The notes: generated by a model not told the origin, from the letters alone. 64,000 bases of DNA from Amanita rubescens (GCA_015039365.1 WION01000009.1:372001-436000), one strand, 5' to 3'; shown: positions 1-12,680, counted from the stretch's first letter. Numbers and translations are program-made.

Positions 1-1
1 T

Positions 2-583
2 GATTTTGATACCAACGGTATGATGATGCTCATCGCCACAACTGTGGGGCTCGCTGACTGTTTTTCAAAGATTGGCGAGTCGGTGCTGGTCAAGTCACTG
101 GTCTCCAATCCTACGCCACTTTTGAGACTATCCTTGCGAACGCTACCACACTTAATACTGGGTGAGCCCGTTTCGAGCGTTGTAGACATCATCCTTACGA
201 TTTGAAACAAGTTTCATCGTCTTGGAACATGACTTATTCCAAATATCAGTGGACCTTGCCGTAGGATATACGCTTCCTTCTGCTTTGAACCATAATCCTC
301 CTTTCAACGTAAGCCTTTATCTTTTTGCCCGAAAACTCGCGTTCACGCTTCGCAACGTAGATTATGCCCATTGGCCAGTGCATGAAGATACCCACTGCTG
401 ATCTCTATATGGAGACCACGACTAACAAATCTTTCCCCTACACCAATCACACTTATGACATCGACGGCACGGGCTCCCCCTCTGTGATCCAAAGCACTGG
501 TAGCGCAGGCTTCACCCCTACCATTCCTACGTCCTACCGCTCTGTGCCTTGCAGGCCTCGGTATCTTGCTCAATCTGCTATGA
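2..583 (+). CDS. chitin deacetylase (CE4), 3' end only
   Basis: This is the C-terminal part of a secreted or wall-anchored polysaccharide deacetylase that turns chitin into chitosan; the gene starts before the window. Splicing out 19-70, about 164-213, 309-360 and probably 500-554 gives one frame containing DTNDWRVGAGQVTG, FIVLEHDLFQISVDLAVGYTLP and MPIGQCMKIPTADLY. Together these match the end of the catalytic domain and the 'EHD' segment of fungal chitin deacetylases. The tail after that is Thr/Ser/Gly-rich and, with the last intron removed, ends in a short hydrophobic LGILLNLL that could be a weak GPI-anchor signal. Reading through the last intron instead would end at 651. The family call is firm, the last exon is not. 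The catalytic His/Asp metal site lies upstream and cannot be checked here. Confidence 0.82.
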
Positions 584-711
584 TACTAGTAGTATATATC
601 ACTGGGACTATTAGCGTACAAAATTGTCTAATATTCGGATCGGAATGTTGATTCTCGCGTGATTAGGTGTTATTGATTTCATCTCGGAGAGTAACTTATC
701 TCCATATTTTC

Positions 712-3670
712 ATGTCTTCCCTCCTGACCACAGTTCGTAACAGTACGCTACTCGTTCCCCCCTCTGTCGCGACGCTAATGGTTTCACAATCGCTCGCCTC
801 GTAGAATTTCTCGATGCGATAAGATCCGTTAATCCGCCCGGCAAATGGAAAATCCTCGTTATAGACGAACATTCTCAAAGATTGTTACAATCCGTTCTGA
901 AGCAGTTCGACATCCTGGAGGAGAATGTCACCCGTACGCCCCGATTCTGTCGAACTACCATCGCATCTGTCCTCACCGTTTAACCAACAGTGATAGAATC
1001 CATTTCCAAACGGCGGGACCCGCAACCCGATTTCGAAGCTGTCTACCTGCTTATGCCCACAACTCAGAACGTGGACCGCGTTATCCGAGACTTTGGACAG
1101 CGAAAGCAGTACGCCGCGGCACATCTGTTCTTTATCGAAGGTGGCTCGCGCTCCGCCGGTTCCGAGAAACAGGGCAGGCTAACGGCTTTTAGGATTATCC
1201 GCAACTCTCTTTGAGCGTTTAACCTCATCCTCTGCTGAACCGCATTTGAAAGGGCTGAAGGAGTTGTATATCAATTTCTCAGGTGAGCAACGCGGGAGAA
1301 TTATCACGATTGCTATGATTTACGTTATTGCAGTCCTCGAAGCACAAACATGGTCGATACAGATGCCCGAGCTATTCTTCAGTGCTTACAGCCCACCCAG
1401 GAATGAGCAACAGATCAGGGCTACACGCGTCCGGCTTCTCGAAGATCTCCAATTTGCGAGCAAGATGGTCGGTGTGTCGCTTTCCAGCCTTCTCATCTCT
1501 GCTCATGTCGCGCCTCTCAGATATCAAACCTATGCATAACCCTGAATGAGTTTCCATTTATCCGGTATTATGTTCCTCAGAACCACAAACCTCTCGGCCC
1601 GCTGACGCCTCATGCATCTATTCGAGCTCCTCCGCCGGCGCCCAATAGTGCTCGTTGGAGAACGAACCTGGCGCGAGGCTCTGAGGCCCGGGCATGGGAA
1701 GCAGCAGAAACGGACTATGTCACCAAATTGTTGGCACATATGGTTCAGCAGAACCTCGATGAGCACAAGAAACTAGATCCTGACTTTGCTGTAGGTCGTT
1801 GGATTTCACGAGTTATCATTTCTTCTAACACGATTTGAGCAAGAAAACACCAGAAACGATAAGACCCCGAGGAACGCTGATAATCACCGATCGTTCCATG
1901 GATATGTTTGCGCCCTTTATCCACGAGTTCACTTATCAAGCCATGGCGCATGACTTACTTCCAATAGACAACGGGAAGTATACGTAGGTTTCGCGTCCAA
2001 GATAATAGGTGCCATGTATTAACCATCTCCAAGGTACAAGTTCCAGTCATCTGCTGGTGCTTTTGAAGATAAGACAGCAACGTTGTCTGATGCGGACAAT
2101 GTGTGGACGGAAGTTCGGCATTTGCACATGCGAGAAGCTATCGACAAGCTCATGGCAGATTTTAACAAATTCCTGACTGAGAATGCTGTATTCAAAGGGT
2201 AATCCGGGTTTTTGTTGTATCCCAAAATTTGAGACTAAGGCGGCTTGCAGTGAAGGCGCAGCAAACCTGAACGACATGAAAGAAATGCTTGCAAACCTTC
2301 CTCAGTATCAAGAACAACGCGAAAAGGTATATTCACCTTTTGATTTTAAGTAGTTTCCCGGAATGATGATTTGATTCTAGTTCTCGTTACACTTGAATAT
2401 GGCGCAAGAATGTATGGATATCTTCGAGCGGGATAAACTGCCCGTTATTGGTAATGTTGAACAGGTATGCTACACAAACAGTCGTCCGCGGGACTGGCCA
2501 ATCTTGCAATCTAGTGCTGCGCAACAGGTCTTACGGCCGAAGGCAAATCTCCTAAATCGCTGGTCGAAGAGATGGTGCCTTTGATTGACAGTCGAGAGGT
2601 CATGTAAGAGCGCCACTTCGATGTGAAGAAGTCATATTCACTTCCCTCTTTCAGTAATGCGAATAAAGTTCGCGTCGTGGCGCTGTACATCCAATACCGT
2701 GATGGTGTACCAGACGAAGACAAGAGAAGATTATATCAACATGCTCGACTAAACATTTCCGAGCAGGATGCCGTCAACTCGCTTGTGCATATGGGCGTTC
2801 GCATCACTCGCGTGAGTAGCGGGATAGAAGTTTAGAGTCGTCGACTGAAGTTTAAGTCTTGACCAGACTGCAACTGATCGCGAGACGAAGAAGAGGAAGC
2901 AAAAGCCCATCAGTGAAGATGAATACGAGCTCTCGCGCTTCAAACCTACCTTAAGAGGCATGCTTGAGGTGAGAATTACCGGTTGCTTGTGAGATCCTTT
3001 AGCCTTACCGTGTCACCCGTCAAGGATCATGTCGCAGGCAAACTCGACAAGGTCGAGTTTCCCTATGTCCGCGAGGCCCCTTCTATGATACCGCTTCCTG
3101 CCACTGCGCGACCAGCACCGTCTCCGACCACCTCTCTACGCAGTCAGAAGCCCGCATGGCACAGGGCTGCAAAGCCTGGTGCGACCTCTGTAGAAATTCG
3201 GCAACGCGTCATGGTCTTCGTTTTTGGAGGCATGACCTATTCCGAGATACGAGAAGCTTATCTCCTTTCCACAGCACTGAACAAGGATATCTATATAGGT
3301 ATGAAGGATCTTGCAGAGCGGATGCAGGGTTTTCTGATCCGTTGTACTTGTACTAGGTTCTACTCACACATTGACGCCCCGACAATTCGTAGACGATCTC
3401 AAAGTATTGGAGTTGGCTGGAGTCGGTTCTCGCGATACTCCCAATGGCCTACGTGATCCGAAAGAAGAGGAACGGCCATTGCAAGAGTATTACGATGAAA
3501 AATACTTCTGTAAAGAGGCGCCTGCAGCCCCAGTTGCACCACCGATCAAAGTCTCTGCTTCGAGGGGCTCCGCAAATAGCTCTACTCCTCCTCCTGATGT
3601 CAGTTCTTTGCATTCCGCTGCATCAGTTGACGAGAAGAAGAAAAAGAAGAAGGGCTTTTTCCGCTTTTAA
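712..3670 (+). CDS. SEC1: Sec1 (Sec1/Munc18 family), exocytic SNARE regulator
   Basis: Sec1 binds the plasma-membrane syntaxin and SNARE complexes and is needed for fusion of secretory vesicles. I reconstruct 15 exons (712-736, 805-933, 991-1140, 1193-1282, 1334-1467, 1521-1790, 1844-1983, 2034-2198, 2251-2326, 2381-2464, 2515-2603, 2655-2811, 2867-2968, 3025-3298, 3357-3670). They total 2199 nt, or 732 residues, a normal length for the family. Recognisable segments are [20 protein letters not shown] near the N-terminus, [45 protein letters not shown], and [15 protein letters not shown] near the end. The C-terminus is a lysine run, [13 protein letters not shown]. The ATG at 712 lies just before a phase-1 intron and is the only start that fits. 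The exocytic Sec1 branch is chosen over Sly1/Vps45/Vps33 from these motifs. Confidence 0.93.
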
Positions 3671-3862
3671 CAATTGCCTCCTGTGTTATACGTAGATTAG
3701 TGCATCGATGATATACCATAATCGGACAGTTAGCGTTCATAGGTTCTTTTGCGGAAGTATGAAAGAGATTCGATATGTCTCTAATGTACACGGGTATGCT
3801 CTACGCTGAATATTCCATTTTGGCTATTGCGATTGTAGTCAATATTCAAACATGGGCGCGTT

Positions 3863-5436
3863 TTATTGCAACTTACTCTCGTGCTTCTTCGCCTCACCCA
3901 CCTTCCGTGCAGCTTTTGTAAAGTCTTCTTGGTTAATATATTCCCTAAAAGGCATGAGTGGAACTGTTATTCAAATGCTCTCCGAGACAGACCTGTCTTC
4001 CCTCATGGCGAACATGCCAGCTTCTGTGACAACGTTACGCAGATCGGCGCCGTTAAACCCATCTGAGAGCTGTTCGTTCGATGTATGAACTTGGACAAGA
4101 AGCACGTCTATAGCAAAATCTATACCTTCACAATGGCCTCATAATCAATTTCACCGTCTTTATTGACGGGACCAGAGTGGATCTTGAGAATCTCCAGCCT
4201 TGCCTGCTCGTTGGGAAGTGGCACTTCAATCTTGCGGTCTAGACGGCCGGGGCGAAGTAAGGCTGGATCGAGCGTGTCCGGTCGGTTTGTAGCCATTATT
4301 AGCTTTGTCCGGCCTAATGAGTCGAAACCGTCCATTTGATTGAGCAACTAATCCAATAAATTAATTCGATGTTGTATGTTGCGACGACAAATATTAACAC
4401 ACCTCCATTAGCGTTCTCTGAATTTCGCGGTCGGCGCTAGTCCCCTCTGAGAAACGACGACCACCGATGGCATCAATTTCGTCCATGAAGATGACACACG
4501 GTTCATGATCGCGAGCAAAGCCAAACATCTCTCGGACAACGCGAGCACTTTCACCGATATATTTATCGACGATTGCGGACGACACAACCTTCAAGAAGTT
4601 GGTTTGCAGCGTTGCGGCTACTGCTCGCGCCAACAATGTCTTGCCGGTCCCTGGAGGGCCGTACAGCAGGACACCCTTTGGTGGTTTGATTCCTACCCGC
4701 AGGAACAAGTCGGGATTCATAAGGGGCAGTTCAATAATCTTTCAATCCATACAATTAGTCGATAAAGGGTATGGATAGGAAAGAAAACGTACTTCTCTCA
4801 ATTCCCGGACTTGTTCACCCAAACCTCCGATACCAGCAAACGAGGCGTCACCTGGGTCTTCCAAGCTCATTTTATAGACCAACGGGTCCACCTCCCTTGG
4901 CAGAATACGCATAATCGTGAGTGTCGTCATGTCAAGCGATACACGGGTGCCAGCTTTCAGCTTGGCCACTGGTAGAGTAGGCCGATACGATACAACGTAG
5001 CGTGGTCCTGAAGATGCTTTGACAATAACTGCGCCACCACAAGTCCGTTAATCATGACATCGCGCACAGCAGAAATACGCACACCGCTCATCATCGAGCT
5101 GTTTCATGACCTCTCCAATAATCTGTCCGACGGATTGGACAGCTTTAATGTCATCTTCCGTCTTCTCAAACGCTTTCTCCAGATCCTTTAGGGAAAAGCG
5201 AACTTGGAGCATAAATGAAAGATTAATACTACAGTTATCTTTCGGAACAGACGTTGCTTACGATTCTTCAGGCTCTCACTGCTAACTTCATGTTGACGCA
5301 TTTTCTGTAATTGGACCGTGAATTTCCCCAATTCATCGACAAATATATTTAATACCTCTCTATACGCCCTCAGTGCATCTCTTCTTCTAGGCTCCATGGT
5401 TTGTGACGAGGACGAGGACGACGGCTGCCCACTCAT
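3863..5436 (-). CDS. RPT4: 26S proteasome regulatory AAA-ATPase Rpt4
   Basis: This is one of the six ATPases of the 19S base that unfold substrates into the 20S core. Order: Ser-rich N-terminus, helical segment, OB-like region ending [16 protein letters not shown], then [20 protein letters not shown], Walker [16 protein letters not shown], Walker [41 protein letters not shown], and the C-terminal [20 protein letters not shown]. The [18 protein letters not shown] block and the [15 protein letters not shown] block point to Rpt4 rather than the other Rpt subunits. The last intron (near 3950-3997) joins MREDR to [20 protein letters not shown]. The protein ends ESKLQ. It is tail-to-tail with SEC1, 192 bp apart. 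Confidence 0.95.
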
Positions 5437-5535
5437 GGCGGTATTTCAGTAACTTCGATAAAGACGCGTAAGTGCGGAACGCGTCACTGTTGCCTTTTTC
5501 GGATCGAGAAGAAACAGGGGTAAATATATTTTCAT

Positions 5536-5622
5536 GGCCTGATGGTCTAGTAGTATGATTCCTTGTTAGGGTTTTCTGTCCTATTATCGAGGAGGTCCCG
5601 GGTTCAATTCCCGGTCAGGCCC
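5536..5622 (+). tRNA. tRNA-Pro (anticodon AGG) with a 15-nt intron
   Basis: The gene folds as a complete cloverleaf. Acceptor arm GGCCTGA pairs with TCAGGCC (5536-5542 with 5615-5621) and the discriminator is C. The D arm starts GTCT. The anticodon stem is CCTTG/CGAGG with one G-T pair, and the loop holds AGG at 5568-5570. The T arm is CCGGG-TTCAATT-CCCGG. An intron, 5572-5586, sits at the usual place one base 3' of the anticodon, leaving a 72-nt mature tRNA. The internal A and B boxes are the pol III promoter. The mature sequence is identical to the second copy at 44122. Confidence 0.95.
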
Positions 5623-5750
5623 AATGCTCTTTTTCGTTATTTTGTGTATTATACTTTTGTTTATTTTATGTTCAAGAGTGTAAAGGTACAGTAATGTGTA
5701 TGCAAGTCCATGCTAGTCGTGATATGTTTTGTCGGTAACGTGAAGGGTCG

Positions 5751-8703
5751 TTAGATGAGGGTCCAGCCCAAAATGAAAATCGAAATGAATAGCGGGAAAA
5801 CCGTCCAAGAGCTGCCCAGCGCGGCATTGTTTGCAGCAGCAGCAGAACTAAATATATTGGAACTGCCTACGGCCTGCGGATCTGCTGTCCGGATAAATGC
5901 ATCCCAGGCTGCGATCGTGGCAGATGGGAATGCATATGTCGACTGCGTAGCTGTTGAGCCGAGATATAGGGCGCTGTTTCCTGGTAGGACATTGCCTTTG
6001 AGATTCGAGTCTTCTCCACCCATAACGACTCCACTGGAGGTAACCTGGCCAGTGGAATTACTTCCAAATATGAACTCGCGGGCAAGCGTTAAAGCCTGTA
6101 TAAGCGTCAATATCCTTTCACAAACTAGAGAGGCTTGTACATACAGATACAGGCGATGATTGAGCGACGAGATGGCCGGCATTGTCAATTAGGACATACG
6201 TCCAACCCCTCTCCTGATGGACGATGCCTGCAAGTTGGCCGTCATCATTGTACCAAGGAGTCGAAGGTTTGCTTGTGAATCCTTGAATGCCTCCAAAGGT
6301 CGTGTTCTACCACGAAGGGTGAGCATGAAGTGACTTCCCAGCGGAATTTCTCTACCTGGATGGCAACTACAAGTATTGTCAGTCACGAAAAACGAGAGAC
6401 AGGTGGCAACTTACTCTCTGTGCTACGATGGGAAACAAGCGAATCGTCATTTCCCGAGTAAAGGACGAAGCCTATCGAGTGCTTCGTGGCATTCGTTGCA
6501 AGCTCAGAGAAGAAATTCATTGGTCTGGAGGATGGTTAATTCGCGGTCCTATGAGCGATGATATTACTTACGGAGGACCTAGGAAAACACAGAGAAATTG
6601 CAATAAGTTACACTTAGCATTGCAGTCGTCAAGGTAGCCTTACTAGGGTCGTTGTCTGAAGTAGCCAAAAAATATGGTCAGCTTCTTGACTAATACTGAC
6701 GGCTGATTGCTTACTAGGTGAACCGTTGGGACCTGCACCAAATGGGAAATTGGAATTTAACGTCCAGTTCAAGCTCGTTGGAGCATGAAGGGCTGCTATT
6801 GTACGTGGATCTGTCACAGATATTGTTACTACATAATAATTGTCTTAGATAACTGGCGTTACCATTAAGGAATACAGAGGCATCCGAATTGATACCAGGG
6901 TTCATGGGAGAATCAGGAATATCGTACACCTGTCATATCCCGGTTAGTCATGGGCTGAGATGACTGAAACGGGCATATATACGTTAAATTCACCGTTATT
7001 TGTGAACCCGCTCGCAGCTTATCAAGTGTAAGTTAAAGTACGATACGCGGAATAAGCATACCTACACCAGGGAAACGTAAAGTTTATCGCATAATCGATA
7101 AATTCGTCAATGAGGACACAACCGTACTGCATACAATATAAATGTTTACTATCGTCAAACTTGGAAAAGCGGACCACACCTACCCATGGATCTATAGTTC
7201 CATTTGCTCTGCCAGCGAGGTTTCGCTTCCCGAACTGTTTCGTTTCTCCAAGATGTCGTTTGTAAGGTGTCGTCGAAATGGCTTCGGCGCGGCGTTCCAA
7301 CTTGGCATAATACTTACGGAACCGCGAAAGGCTCAAACGAAATGGCATATTAGTCCCCGAAGAAGCGAGATTTACAGGTGGTATGGGCTTGGTCTCAGGA
7401 TAAGTGAGATTGATGTCGAAGCCGCATAAATGACTCCTGTATAAGTAAGAATCATCTTTCGTGTGCCGAGGGAAAAAAATCTTGAACGTACTGTTCTTTG
7501 AAGTAGTTGAACACATCTTGATCGTAACCTATGAGCTGAGGGTACGTTTCGATCACGGTTAACTTGGTGCAACGGTGAATGAAAGATGCATATAAATTGA
7601 TTGAAGACATACTGCAGGAACGAGTTCAAAAACGACAGAGTCAGGTATAGTACCATCTCCGATCGCGATTTTGGAGATTGTTACGGGGGGATTCGTCATC
7701 TCAAAGTATGTCTTGAGAATATAGGGCTGTAAACACGTAAAGACAGGGTGACAACGGCGAACATGTTCACGTACGATATAGGTGCCCGCGTAACTCTCGC
7801 CGGTGATATAAAGAGGCCGTTTAGCCAAACCAGGGAACACTTTAACTAAATTTCCCAAGAAGCCCATCTAAAAATCTTCAAGAAAACATAATTGCAGGAG
7901 AAAGTTAGACCTACAAAATCACGTCCTACTTGATCTTCGTCTAGCGCTGTATGGCCGTCAACAACTGAATAAATGAATGGTTGAGTGACGAACCATAACC
8001 GTTTGAGTCCGCGGTTGAATAGCCAACACCACTGTGAAAGACCGGCATAAGATAAATCAACAGGTTAAGAACCAAACCTACACAGGTTGATCAATCCAGA
8101 AATGGTCCGCCAATTGATTCCAACTATATGGATTGTGCGAGATACTGTAGTCGCTATTGATACGAATTGGCCCGTTCTGCGATGCTTTGAGATGAGAATA
8201 CGAGACTTGATAACATATTTCCTAACCTCAAAGAACAGGCCGTACATGCTCGAGGAGCCAGGCCTGTTGCTTGCGATGAGTGTTCAGTATGATGAGCATA
8301 TGAAACGTACTGACCCTCCGTTCAACCAGATTGCCCATGGTTGAGAGCTATCGCCCTCTGTGGTCAGCGACCCATTTTCTTTCTCGATACCAACGAAAAA
8401 CAGCGTGTCATTTGGGTGACCTTGGCGTTGCACGGGAATGTTGCCAGCAAACATGCGGCCTCCGACCGCGAAAGTAACATTAGGAAGGGGCCGCGTAACT
8501 TGGAAGTCTGGACAATGTTAAAGTGGAAACTATGCCAGCTGCATCAAGGATGACATACAATTCTGCCAAACGGGGCTAAAATCGCCTTTGGGCATACCTG
8601 GATAGGACTGGGGAAAGGTGCTGGGCGCTTGACATACTGCAAGGGTAGCGGATAGAAGAAAATAAAATGCCACGGTTGACCAGAAACCAGCTGAGCGAGC
8701 CAT
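5751..8703 (-). CDS. secreted serine carboxypeptidase, family S10, with hydrophobic C-terminal anchor
   Basis: The enzyme removes C-terminal residues from peptides, in the vacuole, wall or outside. The N-terminus [17 protein letters not shown] is a signal peptide ending near AVCQA. Spliced segments show [20 protein letters not shown] (oxyanion-hole region) and [16 protein letters not shown]. The nucleophile motif is GESYAGTYI at about 7790. The catalytic Asp is in [11 protein letters not shown] (about 6450) and the catalytic His in NAGHLVAQ (about 6160). Several N-x-T/S sites are present. The end is Ser/Ala/Gly-rich and closes with a hydrophobic stretch, [15 protein letters not shown], with nothing after it, as in GPI-anchored proteins. 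It carries at least ten short introns. It could instead be a Kex1-like membrane carboxypeptidase, but the lack of a cytosolic tail favours a GPI anchor. Confidence 0.9.
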
Positions 8704-8970
8704 GTAGAAAGAATTGAAGGCCAGGGCTAGACGGTTAAGATTTTATACTGAGGTCTGGTGACAATTGACTGCAAGTCGATCAACAATAAGCGTTATCCCA
8801 ATTGTTGCTCTTGCGTTACCAACAATAGAGCCGTCGTCAACGGCAGCGCATGTCAACCTATTCCGTCTATTCTCGAAGTCGTCCCTCACGTCAAAGAGCC
8901 AAAAATATTCCCGCCTTGGACTTTAATTCGGAGAAAAGTGATTGCCTGTGACATCAGTGACGTCACGCTT

Positions 8971-11900
8971 ATGGCCCGTCGGAAGAGAGTCCTCGACGAC
9001 GGCGATTCAGACTCGGACGTGTCAGATAACGACGACGCTCCTGACTTTTCAAATGACCTAGACGCACGTGAAGAATATGAACTAAACAGGGATCCTTATC
9101 GACGCAAGCGTAGAAGGAAGAACGAGAAGGAAGACGCCATATACGGTATTTTCGGAGATGAGAGTGACGAAGACACACATACTAGCCGCGCCAAGAGACA
9201 TTGGACGAAAGCACCCGCATTTGTAAGCGGAGATAAGCCTGTGGATCTGGACAAGGAAATGGATGTCGATGTCGATGTCGATGCGGACGCGGACATGGAC
9301 GACAAAGAGAGCGCAGACGGTGAGGCTGATGGGTCTGCAGGCGAGGAGGCCGGAGAGGAAAATGAATTTTCTGACGATTCTCAACCCTCCAGGCCTCCAT
9401 CTCCTAGAGTTCGCGTGGAAGAGGAGGACGAGGAAGAAGCGATCGATCGACCACGCATGGGTGGGATAGGTTCAAAGTCTGCCAACGTTTTTACGGCCTT
9501 TGCTTCCTCATCCACCATCTCTGAAACCCTCTCAACGGAAGCGACGGCACCGACAAGTGAATCCGTATCATCGTCTGCTGCTGCTACACCACCTCGAGAA
9601 CATGTCCTTCCAACTGCCTTCGGCAACCGAACCCAAAGATCCTTCGTTCGCGAGTCTCGTCCTGTAAAGGCGCCTACGGTTCTCACTGAAAAGGAGCGCA
9701 CACACTTCTCCAAATTGCAAGGATCGTTTGGTGCAAAAATGTTGGCAAAGATGGGTTGGGAACTTGGAACTGGCCTTGGTGCTACCGGTGAAGGTATCGT
9801 CAACCCGGTTGAGAGCAAGTTGAGACCGCAGAAAATGGGTATTGCGTTCAAGGGATTCAAGGAAAAAACAGAACAGTCTAGACAAGAAGCTAGGAGGAAA
9901 GGAGAGGTCATCAGCGATGACGAAGATCCACGGACAAGAAAGTTGATGAAAAAGGCCAGGGAGCAGGAGCAGAAAAAGGCGGACGTATGGAAACGTCCTA
10001 AAAAGGTCAAGACCAAGGTCGAACATAAGACTTATGAGGAGATACTTGCGGAAGCTGGTGAAGAACCCCCTACAACTGGGCTAGGTCAGATTATCGATGC
10101 CACTGGCGCAATTGTGAGTAATGGTCTCTTCCTCATATCACTAGGCTAATTGTCTGTAGCCTCGAGAAGTTTCTTCTATCGCCGACCTATCTATCAATTC
10201 ATGGACTCCGACCGCCGATTCGACTCGAATACCGGAAGTGCGCTACAATATCCGCGCCATTGCAGATTCTTGTAAAACCGACCTTGAAAAAATGGCGAGC
10301 GAAGCACGAGCCCTGGAAGAAAATAAAAGAATAATGACCAATCAGGTTGCTCGTTTGCAGAAAAAGATCGAAGACGAGGCAGAGTGTATGTTGTAACTCT
10401 TATCATGACTACAATGCTAACCTACATTCCAGTGATTTCCCGGTTGCAACAAGTGTCCCTGGTTGTGAACGACATTCAATCCTTATCCCAAGAACTTTCT
10501 TCTGTCTACGAGATTTCCCTGGAACCCTTTACCCCCTACGTGTACAAACTTGTCAGTCAATTCTCCGATGAATTTGACAAGTGTCAACTCGATGAAATCA
10601 TAGTTGCCGCCATCGCGCCTTTCGTGCGTCGGATGGTTGCTAACTGGAACCCTCTCCAAGATCCATCCGCCTTCGCCTCTACATTTAGAAGTTGGCGTCG
10701 CGCACTACGAATCAAGACAGCCGAAGACAAACCGCCATCAACTCAATTAGATGTATTTGGCAGAGAAGTTCCAGCCACGTCTGACCCCGAAGAGTACGTA
10801 TATCTATATGAGCGTTTACAATTCACGCATGCTTATACACCTTCAAGCCACGCATTCATGACGCCTTTTGAAAGCTTATTGTGGACTGTCTGGTTACCAA
10901 AGGTGCGAACCGCCATAAACAATGAGTGGTCAGCAGATCAACCCCAACCAGCCGTCAAATTGTATGAAGTCTGGTCTACGTTTTTGCCAGCGTTTATAAG
11001 AGACAACATGCTCGACCAACTGATTCTTCCAAAAGTTCAACGGGCAATAGCTGACTGGAGCCCAAAGAAATCAACTGCCCCTCTGCAAAACCTCCTCTTT
11101 CCGTGGCTTCCACATCTTGGCCTTAGATTAGAGGATGTGATTGGGGATGCGAAAAGAAAGGTTAAGAGCCTTTTGCGGGCATGGTCACTCGGTCAAGACT
11201 TGCCAATTCCTCTGAAGGCATGGAAGGAGGTAAGTAATGCCAAAAGTAAACTCGGGCAGATGATAATTAGTTGCATCTAGGTGTTTGAAACAAACGACTG
11301 GGATGCAATGCTACTCAAATACGTCATTCCCAAGCTAGGGGCTACTCTACGCGACGATTTTCATGTTAACCCCAATCCTCAAGAGCAGAACATGGAGCCT
11401 ATCCAACAAGTCCTCAAATGGACCGACGCGATTCGCCCCTCCGTATTCTCTCAACTGCTGGAGACGGAATTTTTCCCCAAGTGGCTCGATAGCCTACACT
11501 ACCCAGCTGGTCCAACCCAACGCCAATTTCGAAAGTGTTGCTCAGTGGTACTCTTTCTGGAAGCGCTCATTCCCTGAAGATGTACAGACGATGCCTGGCG
11601 TAACTCGAGGGTTTACAAGAGGTCTTCAGTTGATGAACACCGCCTATGAGCTTGGCCCAGATGCCCATGCCAGATTACAACGCCCCGACTTTAAGGCCGA
11701 GGTCTTGGCATCGCGTCAAGGAACACCAGCACCCAAGACGGCCAAGCAGCGACCGACGGCAGCACGCGCACATGAAATCACATTTAAAGAGATCGTGGAA
11801 GAGTTTGTTGCGTCTCACAACCTCTTGTTCATCCCTGCTGGGCGTGTGCATGAGCGATCGCGCATGCCGCTATATCGAATTAGTTCCACAGCAGATGGAA

Positions 11901-12023
11901 AAGGTGGTGTTCTTATTTACATCCAGGACGACTGCAGTCTGGATGCAGAGCAAAGAAGATAAAGGGGATTGGAGAGCGATTCCGCTAGAGGATATGGTTT
12001 TAAGGGCAACGACTGGTAGATAG
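8971..12023 (+). CDS. TFIP11: G-patch splicing factor TFIP11/Ntr1-like, with two apparent +1 frame breaks
   Basis: This protein partners the DEAH helicase Prp43/DHX15 in taking apart the spliceosome after splicing. Order: acidic N-terminus (an Asp-Val/Asp-Ala repeat near 9260-9300), G-patch from about 9720 (FGAKMLAKMGWELGTGLG..GEGIVNPVE), lysine-rich linker, then a long GCFC-type helical domain. Exons are 8971-10113, 10160-10385, 10433-11229 and 11281-12023. Inside the last exon the homologous reading moves +1 twice: between SLHY and LVQPNANFE (near 11502-11504) and between LIYIQDD and AVWMQSKED (near 11933). Removing one base at each makes the total divisible by three, 968 residues. No workable intron lies at either place. 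Either the assembly has two single-base insertions or the gene is damaged. RPB4 begins 44 bp downstream on the same strand. Confidence 0.9.
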
Positions 12024-12067
12024 TACACTACTATTTGTAATTATTTGAGCTCGTAATCGCTCAGTCA

Positions 12068-12680
12068 ATGACCACCGTCAGACTACGCCACAGACCTCAG
12101 GCAGAGGAAGAGGACGCCGCGGCTCTAAAGCTAGGCCCAGGTACGCGATGCATATCCGTGGACCAAAGTCTCGCTTAGCAACCATCCAGAGTTCAATAAT
12201 GCTGGTTGTCTTCTTATTTCTGAAGTCAAGTACCTTCTCGAGAACAGAGACAAAGACGCACCGGATTCCGCGTGCGTATCCCCCCTACTGTCACCCCACA
12301 CATTTGCATAAAGTATGGACAGTGTCTATAATAAGACCCTTGACTATGTGAAGACTTTTGCCAAGTTCAATACCACCGATTCTGCTGGAGCCGTCCGAGA
12401 GTACGAAATGGAAGCACATGTTCAAGCATCACTCTCACTCATCTTTGAGTAGGACTCTAAGAAGGGAACCGGCTCTAACGCAGTTTGAGACTGCCCAAAT
12501 AGCAAATCTATGTCCTGCTGACTCTGAGGAAGCCAAAAGTATCGTCCCAAGGTGCGAGATGGTAAATTCTGGCGTGAATCTCGTCTGAATCCCCCCCCTG
12601 CAAGTCTTGTAAAAATAGACGACGATAGGCTACAAGCCTTACTTGACGAAATACAGACGATGCGCAAATTCCAGTCATAG
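12068..12680 (+). CDS. RPB4: RNA polymerase II subunit Rpb4
   Basis: Rpb4 pairs with Rpb7 to form the stalk of RNA polymerase II. Five exons, 12068-12140, 12190-12271, 12314-12400, 12453-12551 and 12605-12680, total 417 nt and 138 residues, the usual size. Diagnostic pieces are EFNNAGCLLISEVKYLLENR near the N-terminus, TLDYVKTFAKFNT in the middle, and REPALTQFETAQIANLCP then SLVKIDDDRLQALLDEI at the end, closing RKFQS. Introns are 42-53 nt. The start lies 44 bp after the TFIP11 stop, leaving almost no room for a separate promoter. It is tail-to-tail with PUS1, 57 bp apart. Confidence 0.93.

Noticed and set aside
8758..8970. In-frame upstream extension of TFIP11 from 8758
   Set aside because: Cys/Asn-rich leader without family similarity; the Met at 8971 opens the acidic N-terminus typical of the family.
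9381..10016. Long minus-strand ORF opposite TFIP11
   Set aside because: Antisense shadow of the acidic, Ser-rich and G-patch coding region; no family pattern.
11481..11506. 26-nt GT..AG stretch that could be an intron explaining the first TFIP11 frame break
   Set aside because: Too short for this genome's introns and it would remove the conserved WLDSLHY residues.
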